Assembly (NCBI GenBank): GCA_021029095.1
Contig: JAJOHG010000025.1
Coordinates: forward strand, 62,001-126,000
DNA length: 64,000 bases
DNA from: Phellopilus nigrolimitatus
Taxonomy: Eukaryota; Basidiomycota; Agaricomycetes; Hymenochaetales; Hymenochaetaceae
Direction of reading: 5' to 3'
The notes beneath the pieces are model-generated. The model was not told the DNA's origin, made no database searches, and saw nothing but the letters and a program-made list of their open reading frames with translations. How positions within the stretch are numbered: position 1 is the first letter of the stretch; the number at the start of each line of letters is the position of its first letter. Shown here piece by piece: positions 11,233-21,097 of this stretch. Made by a program: the position numbers and the translations under genes.

Positions 11233-11919
11233 GGTGGCTAAAAACTTGTCAGATGGCAGTTACTATCAAAATACGAGCGACCACGCGTACCCGGTTTTTT
11301 CAGGTGGTGCAGATCTCAAACCAATTCTCCTTGAAGATCAGACATCGTCAGTCGCAGGAAAGTAAAAGTGTGACAAGGAGAGATGACTCGGAAGAAGGAA
11401 AACGGTGTTGAAAAATTCGCAACGACGAGAAGCTTCACGTCAAACACAAACGACCAACTACTCGTTGTGTACTTCCGCAGACGAGCCCGTGCTGTCATCG
11501 CCTTACACACGGAAGGTTGTGAAAGGGAGAGGGGTGGAAACGAGCGATTGGGAGAAGGGAGTGCGGACTTACGACGTTGTGGTTTGAGGAAAAGCGCAGG
11601 GCATCAGAAAAACGAATCGCTTGGGGTTTATATTTGACAGTCTTATCGCATCGGCACTACGAACACGCGCCGGCCGCGTAACGAACCCTGCTCGCTAGAT
11701 GTTCCATGCGAAATTCCCAAGGAGACGCCGCGCGGCTAAGCGCCCACAAAGCACGCCGTGCGCTCCGGATGCGATCAAGTGGACCTGCAAACCGCGCCAG
11801 ACGTTCTATATCGAAAGAGTACTGAAAAAAAAAATCGCACGGCAAAACGATATGAAGGAAAAGGACGCGAAAGTACTCCCTTACGATAGCTACCGCCTTG
11901 CACGCACAACAGGCCCTTC
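11233..11919. promoter_or_regulatory. shared upstream region of two divergent genes
   Basis: This 687-base stretch separates the starts of the minus-strand gene (ATG 11232) and the plus-strand gene (ATG 11920). Short frames here have no recognisable domain. An additional 5' exon of the plus gene is possible: ATGs near 11699 and 11851 open frames, but no splice solution stood out. Confidence 0.35.
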
Positions 11920-14749
11920 ATGGTTTGGGCGGACACGGACCAAGTGGAATTCCTCACTGACCGTATGGGAGATTATTATGAGGCTAAAAAGGCAGGAAGC
12001 GCGGCCACCAATGCATTCATCGACAATACGTTTGATGCCTTCTGTTCGCGCTGGCCAGTCGAAGACGCGAAGTTCAACAGAACCGACATCTATAACGGCA
12101 CCCCGGAGGAGGTCACAAGGAATAAAACATTAGCTATGCAAGCGGTAAGCCAGTGTCTTTATCATACTTACTTTACAATATTTATTTTTAATTTATTTAT
12201 TAATCGTATTCCTCATTGTAGCGCATTCGTGAATGGTTCAAGTACCGCACTCGCCCGAAGCAGAGCCGCGGGGCATTGTCGGTCCTTTCTTTGGATGGAG
12301 GGAGGGGCAAGACGAGGACGCGTATGCCGCAAGCGATCGAGGCATACAATCATCTGTACGTTAGAAACGACGCTGTTAGAACCAAAGCACTAGAGATGGC
12401 GTACGAGGCTCACAAAGTCAATGTCGCGGAAGTCGGGCTCGAACCCCTCTTGAAAATGCAGTACAAGAGGCATTGGCTTGGCGAGCAGCTAGATCTGGAG
12501 CCGCAGGAGATCAAGACTCATGTCGACCTGTTCCGCAGGACAAAGGTCGTAAAAGACTCGACCGCGGATTTGCCTGACTTCAGCGAGAACATAACGGAAG
12601 TCGACGCCGACGCTGCGGAGCAGCAGCGCCTCGCCAAGGTCACCGAAATTCAGAAGTACGTTTTAATTACATTTTTTTAATATGTTCGACTCACCAGGAA
12701 TACACAGGAAAGTTGACGTTCTCGGTGCTACATTGAAGACGATTGGGAAGGAGCTCGAGGAGCAAATGGGTGCAAAAGGCTTCTTCTTCGTTGCACTGCC
12801 TGAACCTAAAGCGGATGGCAAACTATCAATATTCAAGTACGTGTGATGTTCATTGTTCGGGGGTGCGCTTACCTATTTCTGCTTAGATGTAGTTTCGGCC
12901 TCACCGCCGATGACAAAAAGCAGGACTTTGAGTCCTACCACCCAGAGTTCAAAGCTCAAGTGCAGGATATTGCGTGCAAGTGGGCGTCTAAGTGCATTCG
13001 TAAGTGACCATCGCTCATCTTTACAACTAAATCACTTACCTTAGATTTAATTTTAATTTTATTTATTTCCCATCGTAGCTAAGGCCGTTCGAAAGCAGTT
13101 CTCATTTACGCCGAAGTTCGCGCAAGACCGCGTGACGAAGGGACCGTCTGCAGATGGAAAAGAGAGGCGGGCAGGCGCCGACGGCACGGAGGTTGGGGAA
13201 GATGACATCGACTTAGACGATGTCGGCCTTCAGATCATTGATCCGCTCGATGACGACTCGGAGTCCGTCGATCCATCAGATGGCCGTGCGGAGAAGCCTA
13301 CAAAGAAGCAAAATAAGCATAAGGAACCGAAGCTCACCTTATACGAGAAAGAGCGCGCGGAAAGGGTCAAGGAGAGGGAGGAGCTGATGTTAAATTTGGG
13401 GATCACTGGTCCGGATGGTGCTCTGAGTCTTTTTAAGGAGAAACCGAAGCCCAGACCCAGGACCAAGAAGCGAGACTCGACAATAAAGTCGGACGCACAT
13501 GCTGCGCCACGCAGATCGACAAGAAATAGAGGCGATGCACAAAGCGATGCGCAAATCAACGCGCAAATCACTGCGCTTTCGCATGAGAAGGAAGAGGACA
13601 GCGCCTCAGAGTCCGATCCGCTCAGATGGTCGGAAGGAGCGGAACGACTCCCAATGCTGATGGAGAGAGACTCCGATGACCGTTCGCAATCAGTTGAGCA
13701 CATGCTCCCTGAGTCCGCGCAGGCGGAGCCGAACCATTCCGTTGTCGAATTTGTTGCACCGGACGATTCGAGCGACACGTTCGCGCTGCACAGGGCACAC
13801 AACACTGTGGCCGCACCTAATACACACCAGGTGCTTGGCGGTGTGCGTGCTGATTTGCGTGTAGATGGCGAACCTGTCGCACCTGTCGTCCCGAGCAGCG
13901 AGACAGCAGAAGTCAATGCGTCGCGCGCTCCAAAGAACGCGAGCGGCACGCCCAAGGCATTGCCAGCTCCGCGCGACGCGTCACCCGCTCGTTCCGTGTC
14001 TTCAGGTCCTCCGCGCGGGACATCTCCCGCGTCTCGAGTTTCAAGTGCCGCACCCGCCGCATTGTTTATGTTCGATCCGGCGTCAATCCAGGACCCACAG
14101 CAGCGAAAAGCATACGCGTGGATCCCAGGGGCCGAAGCCTTTTTACGATGCCACTTGAAAGGCGACCTGGCCGACTCATTGATCAAGTACTGGATTGAGT
14201 TCGAATTTCATCTAGGTTTTCCAGTGCGTACCTTTTTTCCTTTCATTCGGCGGTGAAGTCTTGTATTCACAAAACAAAACAAAAAAGGGTGCAGGTGAAA
14301 GAATCCCGAAGCAAGGCCGGCCGAGTGAGGTCGATTGGTGGATGAAGCGAGGGCGCGATTATACTAAGCTACCCGGTGTGCCGCTCGCAGCTAAATTCGC
14401 CGCCGACTGGGAGCCGTGGTACAAAAGCCTTCAGCCTCCTGGCCCTCGAAGGGAGTCCAAGAAGTTCCCGCTCCCGCAGGGTGAACTTGCTGGGCACGCT
14501 GACTGGTCGAATCTCAAAAAAGGCGGCACGAACGGGATCTTCATTGTGCTGGCGACGCTGGCATTTTGGGTTGCCGGGGTGAGGACACAGGAGGACGCCG
14601 ATAGACACGAGAACGCTGTTGGTGATGTTCTCTGGGTCCTGCGTTCGATGCTCGCCAGTATGAGAATTGAGAAAAGAAAGCCCGGCGATGGCGACGATAA
14701 CGATGGATTGATGGGAAGAGCCTCTCGTCGCACGAGAGTACACAAGTAG
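11920..14749 (+). CDS. conserved basidiomycete protein of unknown function (passenger gene)
   Basis: Six exons (11920-12144, 12222-12655, 12708-12836, 12887-12999, 13079-14223, 14288-14749), every phase agreeing, give 835 aa. The N-terminal part has the pattern D-Q-V-E-F-L...Y...F..RWPVED and then IREWFKYRTRP, which resembles a widespread Agaricomycete family of hypothetical proteins built on 'F..rWP' and 'WF.nRTR' motifs. The middle (about 330-640) is charged and Ser/Pro/Ala-rich and probably disordered. The C-terminal part has RPSEVDWWMKRGRDY, WEPWYKSLQPPG, then DWSNLKKGGTNGIF and LAFWVAGV, again typical of that family. No enzyme motif is visible. An upstream exon may be missing. Its position inside the candidate KDZ element makes it a passenger or accessory transposition gene by inference. 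Confidence 0.7.
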
Positions 14750-14819
14750 AGTTAGTATGCCATAACAAGTAGACAGCTGTTTGACAAATAAGGGAAGTTT
14801 ATCCCACATGGACACGACT

Positions 14820-15440
14820 TCAAGCAGCAGGACAAGAAACTCACTATCCACATCACGGCCGTCGGAATCCTCTACACGTTCCGCAAGACACTGCTGCAGG
14901 ACAAGGAGCTTACTGTCCACATCACGGCCGTCGACAACACGGCCATCGGCATCCTCTGCGCGCTCCGCGAGACGCTGCAGCAGGACAAGGAACTTACTAT
15001 CTACATCTCAGCCGTCGACATCCTCTGCGCGCTCCGCGAGACGCTGCAGCAGGACAAGGAGCTTACTATCCACATCTCGGCCGTCGACATCCTCTGCACG
15101 CTCCGCGAGACGCTGCAACACGGCCGTCGACATCCTCTGCGCGCTCCGCGAGATGCTGCAGCAGGACAAGGAGCTTACTATCTACATCTCGGCCGTCGAC
15201 ATCCTCTGCACGCTCCGCGAAACGCTGCAACACGGCCGTCGACATCCTCTGCGCGCTCCGCGAGACGCTGCAACACGGCCGTCGACATCCTCTGCGCGCT
15301 CCGCGAGACGCTGCAGCAGGACAAGGAGCTTACTATTTACATCTCGGCCGTCGACATCCTCTGCACGCTCCGCGAAACGCTGCAACACGGCCGTCGACAT
15401 CCTCTGCGCGCTCCGCGAGACGCTGCAGCAGGACAAGGAA
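14820..15440 (+). repeat. coding-type minisatellite with 69 bp and 43 bp units
   Basis: The core is GTCGACATCCTCTGCGCGCTC...GAGACGCTGCA. Long units (69 bp, 23 codons) end CAGGACAAGGAGCTTACT...ATCTCGGCC. Short units (43 bp) end in CAACACGGCC. In one frame the long units read LCALRETLQQDKELTI repeatedly. Because 43 is not a multiple of three, each short unit shifts the frame, so the open frame from 14781 reads Arg/Ser-rich shadow sequence. The array lies just after the stop of the 835-aa gene. Confidence 0.85.
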
Positions 15441-15575
15441 CTCGATGAGGATGTACAGGTGCGCAGACCCCGCCGCGTCCTTTCGTGTTGTGTGTCCCGC
15501 GCTTCCTTTCAGCGCGTGGATCCGCTCGAGCAAGTATGTTTGGTGGCAGAGCGAGCCCGGGAGTGCAGGTGGTAG

Positions 15576-16082
15576 GAATATAGGTGTATGAAAGGGTGGG
15601 GTAGCGAAGCGAACGTGTGGATATGCAGCGCGCTAGCGTTTTTTTTTTTTTTTTTTTTGTTGTTTCCCTCTCTTTCGGGAGGTTTTTTTTTCGCCCGACC
15701 ATTCATTTCATGCATGCTGTATAATAGGCACAACGTGCACAATAAATTTCTTAAATAAAGCAAACCAATCCCCCCACCCCTTCAAAGAAAGGCCCGGAAT
15801 TTGTAATGGCGAGCGGGAGGGCGGGAGGGCGGGCAGCGGCGAGCGGCGAAGAAGCATCGGCGCACCGCTCGGTAGACTTTTAAACCTAAGCGAAAGATTT
15901 ATAATTGATTTTATGCACCCTGAAAATATTTGTAATCACTTTCCCGCCCCGCCACAAGAGCCCTGTCCGTTTTAGGATAAGCTTCAAGGTTGCCGGACAT
16001 GCCGGGAAGCCTTGTACCGGCATGGCTGGCAAGCCCCGGAGCTGCCTGGCTGCCTAGAGCCCCAGTGGTAACACTACCGCAT
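15576..16082. other. right subterminal region, no gene
   Basis: It contains a T homopolymer of about 18 bases near 15641, an AT-rich block, G-rich GGGAGGGCGGG repeats at 15811-15850 and a GCC/CCGG-rich block at 15955-16060 that mirrors the left subterminal block. No open frame with recognisable features. Confidence 0.5.
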
Positions 16083-16119
16083 TACCATGGTAAGTAAACC
16101 CTTGGATATGCGGTAATTA
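16083..16119 (-). repeat. right terminal inverted repeat of candidate KDZ element
   Basis: Reverse complement of the left repeat at 2427-2463 with 34 of 37 positions identical; on the plus strand it starts TACCATGGTAAG and ends GCGGTAATTA. Confidence 0.65.
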
Positions 16120-16153
16120 CCCTATAATGTATTACCTAGGTGGTTGGTACTGG

Positions 16154-16236
16154 TGACGGGTGATCCGTGAATACGGATCTGCAGTCCAGGTCGGGTCACG
16201 GGTTTCCACGGGTTCTAGGGACTCGTGGTATGCCCT
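16154..16236 (-). repeat. truncated end of hAT-like MITE
   Basis: Near-identical reverse complement of 20358-20440, the left end of the complete MITE. On the plus strand it ends CTCGTGGTATGCCCTA. The rest of that copy is missing. Confidence 0.75.
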
Positions 16237-16466
16237 ACGCCATGCTCTCAAAAACAACTGTGCACCACTAACATGCAGCTGCTCGCGGCCAACCCGACAA
16301 TTAGTGCATCAGGCTCTGCGTCCGCACGGTGTTTTCAAGAGCCGCAGCGGGCTCGCAGCGTCCCTCGGCGCCGCCGTCGACTCGCTCTTGCGGGTATCCA
16401 CAGCTATTGGTTTTCTACTCAATATTCTTGAAAAAATAAGTTGTAATTAAATTAAAACAAAATGTA

Positions 16467-16646
16467 AGGTGACCCGCAGGTCACTCGCTATACCCACTCC
16501 GACCCGGACCTGCCATACCCGGACCCGCAGGTATACTGACCTGCGGGTCCGGGGGTCATACACGGGTTCGGGTCTGGATTTTGAAAATCTCATACCCGTG
16601 CAAATGGGTCCGGGTCTACCCACGGATCGACCCGTGCTATGCCCTA
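16467..16646 (+). repeat. diverged hAT-like MITE fragment
   Basis: Dense in GACCCG / CGGGTC words and ending TGCTATGCCCTA, the terminal signature of the MITE family. The left end is not recognisable. Confidence 0.6.
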
Positions 16647-16734
16647 CTGCAGAGCGGGACAGGGATGCATGTTTCCTTTTGTCTTTACTATTATAATAAA
16701 TGCTACATAACACTACATAAACCCGTGAACTAAC

Positions 16735-16892
16735 TGTCGACCCGCTTGACCCGCACCCGCGGGTTTCTGAGGACCCGTGGATCCGTGTCCCAACGGATCC
16801 AGGTCAAGACGGGTCCAGGTCGAGGATTTTTCGTCACGGGTGACCCGCCAACGGGTCCGGTTCAACCCGCGGGTGGACTCGTGGTGAGCCCT
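16735..16892 (+). repeat. truncated hAT-like MITE, right half
   Basis: Matches 20650-20831 of the complete copy, including ATCCGTGTCCCAACGG and the terminal ACTCGTGG...GCCCTA. It abuts the gag remnant, whose frame runs straight out of the repeat end. Confidence 0.7.
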
Positions 16893-17277
16893 ACCTCCTG
16901 CCGCACCATCGCCATCTCCGTCTCCCCCGGATGAATTTATTGTGGGAACCTCACCACCAGTCACTCCACCCACGGCTTGTCCATTCCGGCGTGCGATCAA
17001 TCCCTTCATGCAGTCCATGATTGGGGATGTCCCGTTCTCTCAGATGTCGCCTCAGCAGATCCAAGAACACCTTAACCGGCGCAACTCCCCAGAGAATTCC
17101 ACGGCAACTCCGCTTCGAGTTCGGACTCAGTTCTCGCCTCGGGTCATCAGGTGCTTCACATGCGGCCAAGATGGACACCGACAGCAGAATTGCATCCACT
17201 ACCAATGCGGATGGTGCGACAGACTCGCCCCAGGACACTCTTCGACTAACTGCCCGCACACAAACCACCATTATTAG
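16893..17277 (+). pseudogene. retrotransposon gag remnant with two zinc knuckles
   Basis: The open frame PAAPSPSPSPPDEF continues to a stop at 17277 without a start codon, because the MITE fragment interrupts its 5' side. Near the C-terminus are CFTCGQDGHRQQNC (CX2CX4HX4C) and CGWCDRLAPGHSSTNC (CX2CX6HX4C), the double zinc knuckle found in Gag of fungal LTR retrotransposons. No protease, reverse transcriptase or integrase follows before the polypurine tract at about 17608-17618. This is therefore a 5'-truncated, pol-less copy or a non-autonomous element. Confidence 0.65.
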
Positions 17278-17620
17278 GGATGGAACGTCCGCGATGACAT
17301 TAAACTAGAGGTCGTTGTGGGAACAGATTCGTGAAACCCTCTGCTTTCAGGTGACGCTGACAAACCTGGTCCAACGTTTTGGGTGAGCTTTATTGCTTTC
17401 GTTAAACCCTTCTTGAAATTTTCGGAATCCAGCATGGTCATGTCTCGTCTCGTCTTGCTTTTCTTGTTGAGTTTTCTCTTTTACTTTTTCAGTTTTGACT
17501 TCCTTCTTGTGCATTGTAACTGCTTATTGGCATTTATTTCGCCTTATTGCGTTCTCTTTTCGCCTTTCTTTGTTTTTCTTTGACAGTTTCGGCGAACTGT
17601 CGGCCTTAAAGAGGGGGTAA

Positions 17621-18126
17621 TGTTAGAACTTACCTTGCTTACCTCACGACCCCCCTTACATCATTCCTTCCTTGCTTAGTCAGGCCCTTCACCTTTCCAT
17701 TATCTTTCCCTTAGTTCATGGCCTGACCCCTTCCTCATTGTACACGCCCCTCCTGGGCATTCCCTGCTCCATGCTCCACTACCTCATTCCATGCTCCACT
17801 GTACACGTCCCTTACGGGCCTTTCCCTCACGCTCCCCTCACGTCATGCTGCACATGACTCCATAGCTCCGCTGACATCATAGTCAGCCTCACAGTATATA
17901 TAGGTACATCGCTGGGACCTTAAGCCCCAGCTTGACCTCCTTGTTCAGTAGCTAGCATAGTCTTGCTATTCATCACCCTTGCTCTTCATAGTCCTGCACT
18001 CTGTGCTTCACAGTCTTGCCATAGTCATTGTCGCCTTGTCACAGTCAAGCCTCACATCACTCGTCACGTCACTGTCCACAGTCACACTCCTCGCTCCATT
18101 AGGCAAGACCCTGTTCCTCCGTAACA
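17621..18126 (+). repeat. LTR of an LTR retrotransposon
   Basis: The 506 bp block begins TGTTAGAACTTACC and ends CTCCGTAACA, so TGTTA and TAACA form the short terminal inversion. A purine tract AAAGAGGGGG lies just before it, as expected for a 3' LTR. TATATATAGG at about 17896 is a plausible TATA box. No 5' LTR is visible in the window. Confidence 0.7.
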
Positions 18127-18717
18127 CTGGGGAGAAATATTGCATGTGTGCCTCTTTGCAACACCTCAATGCAGGCCAGTTGAGTCGGACCTGTTTGTGG
18201 AGTCACTATGGCACTGCTCATGCAACTCATGCTGAACTTTGCAGATACACTCATTGTGTGCCAGCACAGATTGCCTGAGTTGAAGAAGAACGGCCACTGC
18301 TACCACATGTGCTCAAAGCTCAAGAGTCTCAAGGCTGAGGTCCAGGAGCACTTGGGTGCACATCTACTGCAGCTTGTGGCATGGGGTCATGAGCAGCCTG
18401 GGCTTTCTTGTGAGTGTCTCCGTCATGCAGGTTTCAGGTATGCCCTACTATGCTGTCCTTTTGTGGTTGTGGCTGGGTCATGTACGTAAGTGTGGGATGG
18501 CACTATCCTGTCTGAAATCTTTCAAAAGCTTGTCTAAATTACCTTTGGCTAAACGTATTCTCAATTCAACCCCTGCAATAGTTCAGTGTTACAGTGTTAC
18601 ACATATTGCACATTCAAGCTTCACAGGCTATAGTTTAAGTTATACTGTGATCATCAGTGTGATGGTGGACTGAAATTCTCAAGCTAAGAGACAGGTTAGG
18701 CTCAATCAAAGGTAATC
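18127..18717 (+). other. repeat-derived coding relic
   Basis: A short frame at about 18250-18420 reads KSLKAEVQEHLGAHLL then WGHEQPGLS. The same pattern, KSLEAEIQGHKHMDNL then WGHEQFELS, occurs at about 22460-22580. Both probably derive from one transposon-encoded protein I cannot name. No intact gene is present. Confidence 0.4.
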
Positions 18718-19284
18718 TTAAAATGAACTCCTTACATATAATACATTCTCTGGGGGCTCGCATATCACTAGCCTCATTTTCGCCACCGTTGAAAGCGGAA
18801 AAACCCCTCCTTGCGATTTCGATTTGTTTTTCGCGAAAGCAACAGCATTTTTCGCAAGTTTGAAGCTCTTCATGTCTTTAGCCTTGCTACAGAAAGCGAA
18901 ATTGACCCGTGCTAGGAAGCGCACCAGGTAGTCGACGAGACGCTCGTCCCTTTCTCCGAGTATTGTTGTGGGCCAGATCTTGATGGAGATTGACCTCGCA
19001 TGTTCTTCGCTCAGGCGTGTTTCGTTGAGCTTGACGGCGGTGTGGAGTCGGAAAGATCTGATGGGCTCCTCGCTCACCTTGATGTCTACAGGATTTATCC
19101 TCATCCACCCTCCCACAGCACGCTTATTTCCAGCGAGGACGAATTCAGCCTTGTCGCTCTGCAACGTCTCCTTTGTGAGCAGGATCCCCATCATCAGCCC
19201 GCTCGAGGTCTTCTTCGTGAAGACAACATAGAGCGACATGGGCTCGAGTTGTGAGATGTCAAACGACGACATTCTGGGTAGCAT
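18718..19284 (-). CDS. hypothetical protein, 188 aa
   Basis: Single open frame from ATG 19284 (a second ATG at 19272) to 18718. The protein has mixed composition with LEPMSLYVVFTKKTSSG near the start, many Lys residues, and VDYLVRFLARVNFAF in the second half. I recognise no domain, signal peptide or membrane segment. The codon use is not obviously repeat-like, which is the main reason to list it. An upstream exon around 19330-19490 is possible, but no splice joined in phase. It lies between two transposon remnants and may itself be a fragment. Confidence 0.35.
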   Translation of the reverse strand: MLPRMSSFDISQLEPMSLYVVFTKKTSSGLMMGILLTKETLQSDKAEFVLAGNKRAVGGWMRINPVDIKVSEEPIRSFRLHTAVKLNETRLSEEHARSISIKIWPTTILGERDERLVDYLVRFLARVNFAFCSKAKDMKSFKLAKNAVAFAKNKSKSQGGVFPLSTVAKMRLVICEPPENVLYVRSSF

Positions 19285-20349
19285 GGGTGGCCGAGGCCGT
19301 TAGTACCTGAATAGATCGTCCGCGCACCTACAAAGTTTCTCACCTGTCTTAGGTTGCAGCAAGTCTTTCTGCGATATGATGACGATGGCCGGAGAGCCTG
19401 TGGGGTGGCTTGGATAGTTTTCCCGTCTTCCGCCACCGTCACATTGCATGCGCAGGGATAGCCGCTGCTGGTCGCGAGGGGACGCCATATGCGCCACGGT
19501 AACCACCACAGAGCGCCAGAGAGGCTATCCTGAGCCTCGCGCCACGGACGTCGCGACAGCGACGGTGTCGCTGCAGATTTGAAAAGAAAGTCCTGCCAAC
19601 CCCGATGTAAGGGAGCACAGGATTTTTGTTCCCCCTTCCCCCTCTGAGTGGAAACTGAGAGAACCCCGGAGTAAAATCAGAGGGTACCATGGAAGAACGC
19701 GCAGACAACCGTAGCACCGACGAAAAATTGCGAGACACGTAAGCAGGGAGCATGGAGCGTAGATAGATCAGAATAACCAGTCTGTTCCGTTTTGCAGGTC
19801 CAATACATACATGAAGCTCCAGGGACGGACGCGCGAGTTCGTCGACGTCGCCACGCATTAGACGTTCTGAGGCTAAGTTGCCACAAAGGCGGCCCCGCGG
19901 AGATGGTTCCAGTATGTACTAACACCTTCAAAGCTCGCCGATATGCAAGCAATTTGTTCGCCACACGTCGCGCGCCAAAGACCGAAACCACATCCGCGGG
20001 CTTGGAGCGCGTCGAGGCCGCCGCGAGTCGAGCGCGAGTTCGGTTACTTTGACAATGAGAGGGCTGGGTTCCGTTCCAGACTAGCTGCAGCCTGTAAGAC
20101 ACTGGTCGCTATGTCGTCTGTACATGTACATGCACGCAACGACGGTCGTCTGGCTGCGCCGCTGTTTCCAAGCCACGAGTCAAGTACAAGTGATTGAACG
20201 AAATAAAGAGAAGATCAAGGGGGAAAACCGCGCGCCACAATCAAACGCACGCGGTGCTGCAGAATGATTGCAGATCGGAGAGGCGTAGCCACTCTCTCTC
20301 GCCTCCTTGCAGTAAAGACTCTTGCCCGCACTCAACAATTATATCCAGT
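19285..20349. other. no gene recognised
   Basis: Several overlapping frames on both strands, none with motifs. A short spliced frame from ATG 19689 (MEERADNRSTDEKLRDT, donor gtaagc, acceptor before GTCCAATAC) gives under 45 residues and was not accepted as a gene. Confidence 0.4.
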
Positions 20350-20357
20350 ATCTACAG

Positions 20358-20831
20358 TAGGGCATACCACGAGTCCCTAGAACCCGTGGAAACCCGTGAC
20401 CCGACCTGGACTGCAGATCCGTATTCACGGATCACCCGTACACGGGTGATCCGTGGGAAACGGATTGTCACGGGTCCGGGTTGAGAATTTGTGCTTTTAC
20501 AATACCCGTGGGTAGTTCATAGGTATATTTTGCGCTGGTTCATTCATTTGTAGATTGTACATATGTTGTATGTATCATCTTGTATACTTGTAACTTATTC
20601 ATTCAACAACCTAAAATAATTTTATATGATATGTGTAGTCAGTTAAGACCCGCAGGGAGCTGTGAACAAACCCGTGACCTCCGTGACCTGGAACCGTGGG
20701 AATTTGATGACCCGTAGATCCGTGTCCCAACGGGTCCAGGTCAAGCCGGGTCCGGGTTGAGGATTTTGGGTCACGGGTAGATCCGCCAACAGGTCCGGGT
20801 CAACCCGGGGATCGACTCGTGGTATGCCCTA
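20358..20831. mobile_element. complete hAT-like MITE with 8 bp target duplication
   Basis: This 474 bp element starts TAGGGCATACCACGAGTC and ends with the exact reverse complement of those 18 bases. It is flanked on both sides by ATCTACAG (20350-20357 and 20832-20839). An 8 bp duplication is typical of hAT elements. It has no coding capacity; the interior is rich in ACCCGT / ACGGGT words with an AT-rich centre. Three fragments of the same family lie at 16154-16892. Confidence 0.9.
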
Positions 20832-21097
20832 ATCTACAGGGCAGGGCAGCAAAGTGGCCCCTTGGAGAACAAGAAGAACCCGCTCTCGGACAATTGAAAG
20901 CGGCTCTCCTTGTTATTAATTGTTTTTTGCTCCTTGCAGGAAGCGGAAGCAATAATTTTTAAAATAATACACGGCCACGTGCTTTTCGACTTATAACTCG
21001 CCGCCACGCCAGAACAACAACAACGTCCCCTCCCGTCGTCCACACCGCTCTCATTGTCGTCGTTCGCATCCATCCCAACAACCCCGAGTCGCCCACG

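Larger units (their letters stand above)
2427..16119. mobile_element. candidate 13.7 kb KDZ-superfamily DNA transposon with passenger genes
   Basis: The element is bounded by 37 bp inverted repeats (2427-2463 and 16083-16119, 34 of 37 identical) that face each other. Inside each repeat, GC-rich subterminal blocks also match in inverted orientation. The interior holds a complete KDZ transposase (4006-8274, minus), an RNase H1-N-like gene (minus), an 835-aa gene (plus), a long inverted repeat with host-gene fragments, and two tandem-repeat arrays. KDZ elements are known in basidiomycetes as large transposons that often carry extra genes. I see no clear target-site duplication directly at the repeat ends. 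The two repeats could therefore be independent copies of a smaller element flanking the transposase, so the element boundary is an inference. Confidence 0.5.

Noticed and set aside
13230..14186. 318-aa antisense frame
   Set aside because: Exact shadow of the spliced plus-strand 835-aa gene, Ser/Ala-rich and without motifs.
4006..14749. TET/JBP dioxygenase gene, often linked to KDZ elements in basidiomycetes
   Set aside because: Looked for the HxD...H iron-binding pattern and conserved surroundings in all frames between the TIRs; none was seen.
14781..15575. 264-aa Arg/Ser-rich frame as a protein gene
   Set aside because: It is a frame across the minisatellite; the natural LCALRETLQQDKEL reading is in another frame and is interrupted by the 43 bp units.
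2414..16137. ATTACCT on both flanks (2414-2420, 16131-16137) as the TSD of the KDZ element
   Set aside because: The distances to the TIRs are unequal (6 and 11 bases) and 7-mers recur by chance at this scale.
18718..19284. Joining upstream frames at 19330-19509 to the 188-aa frame
   Set aside because: All available donor and acceptor pairs gave the wrong phase or an in-frame stop.
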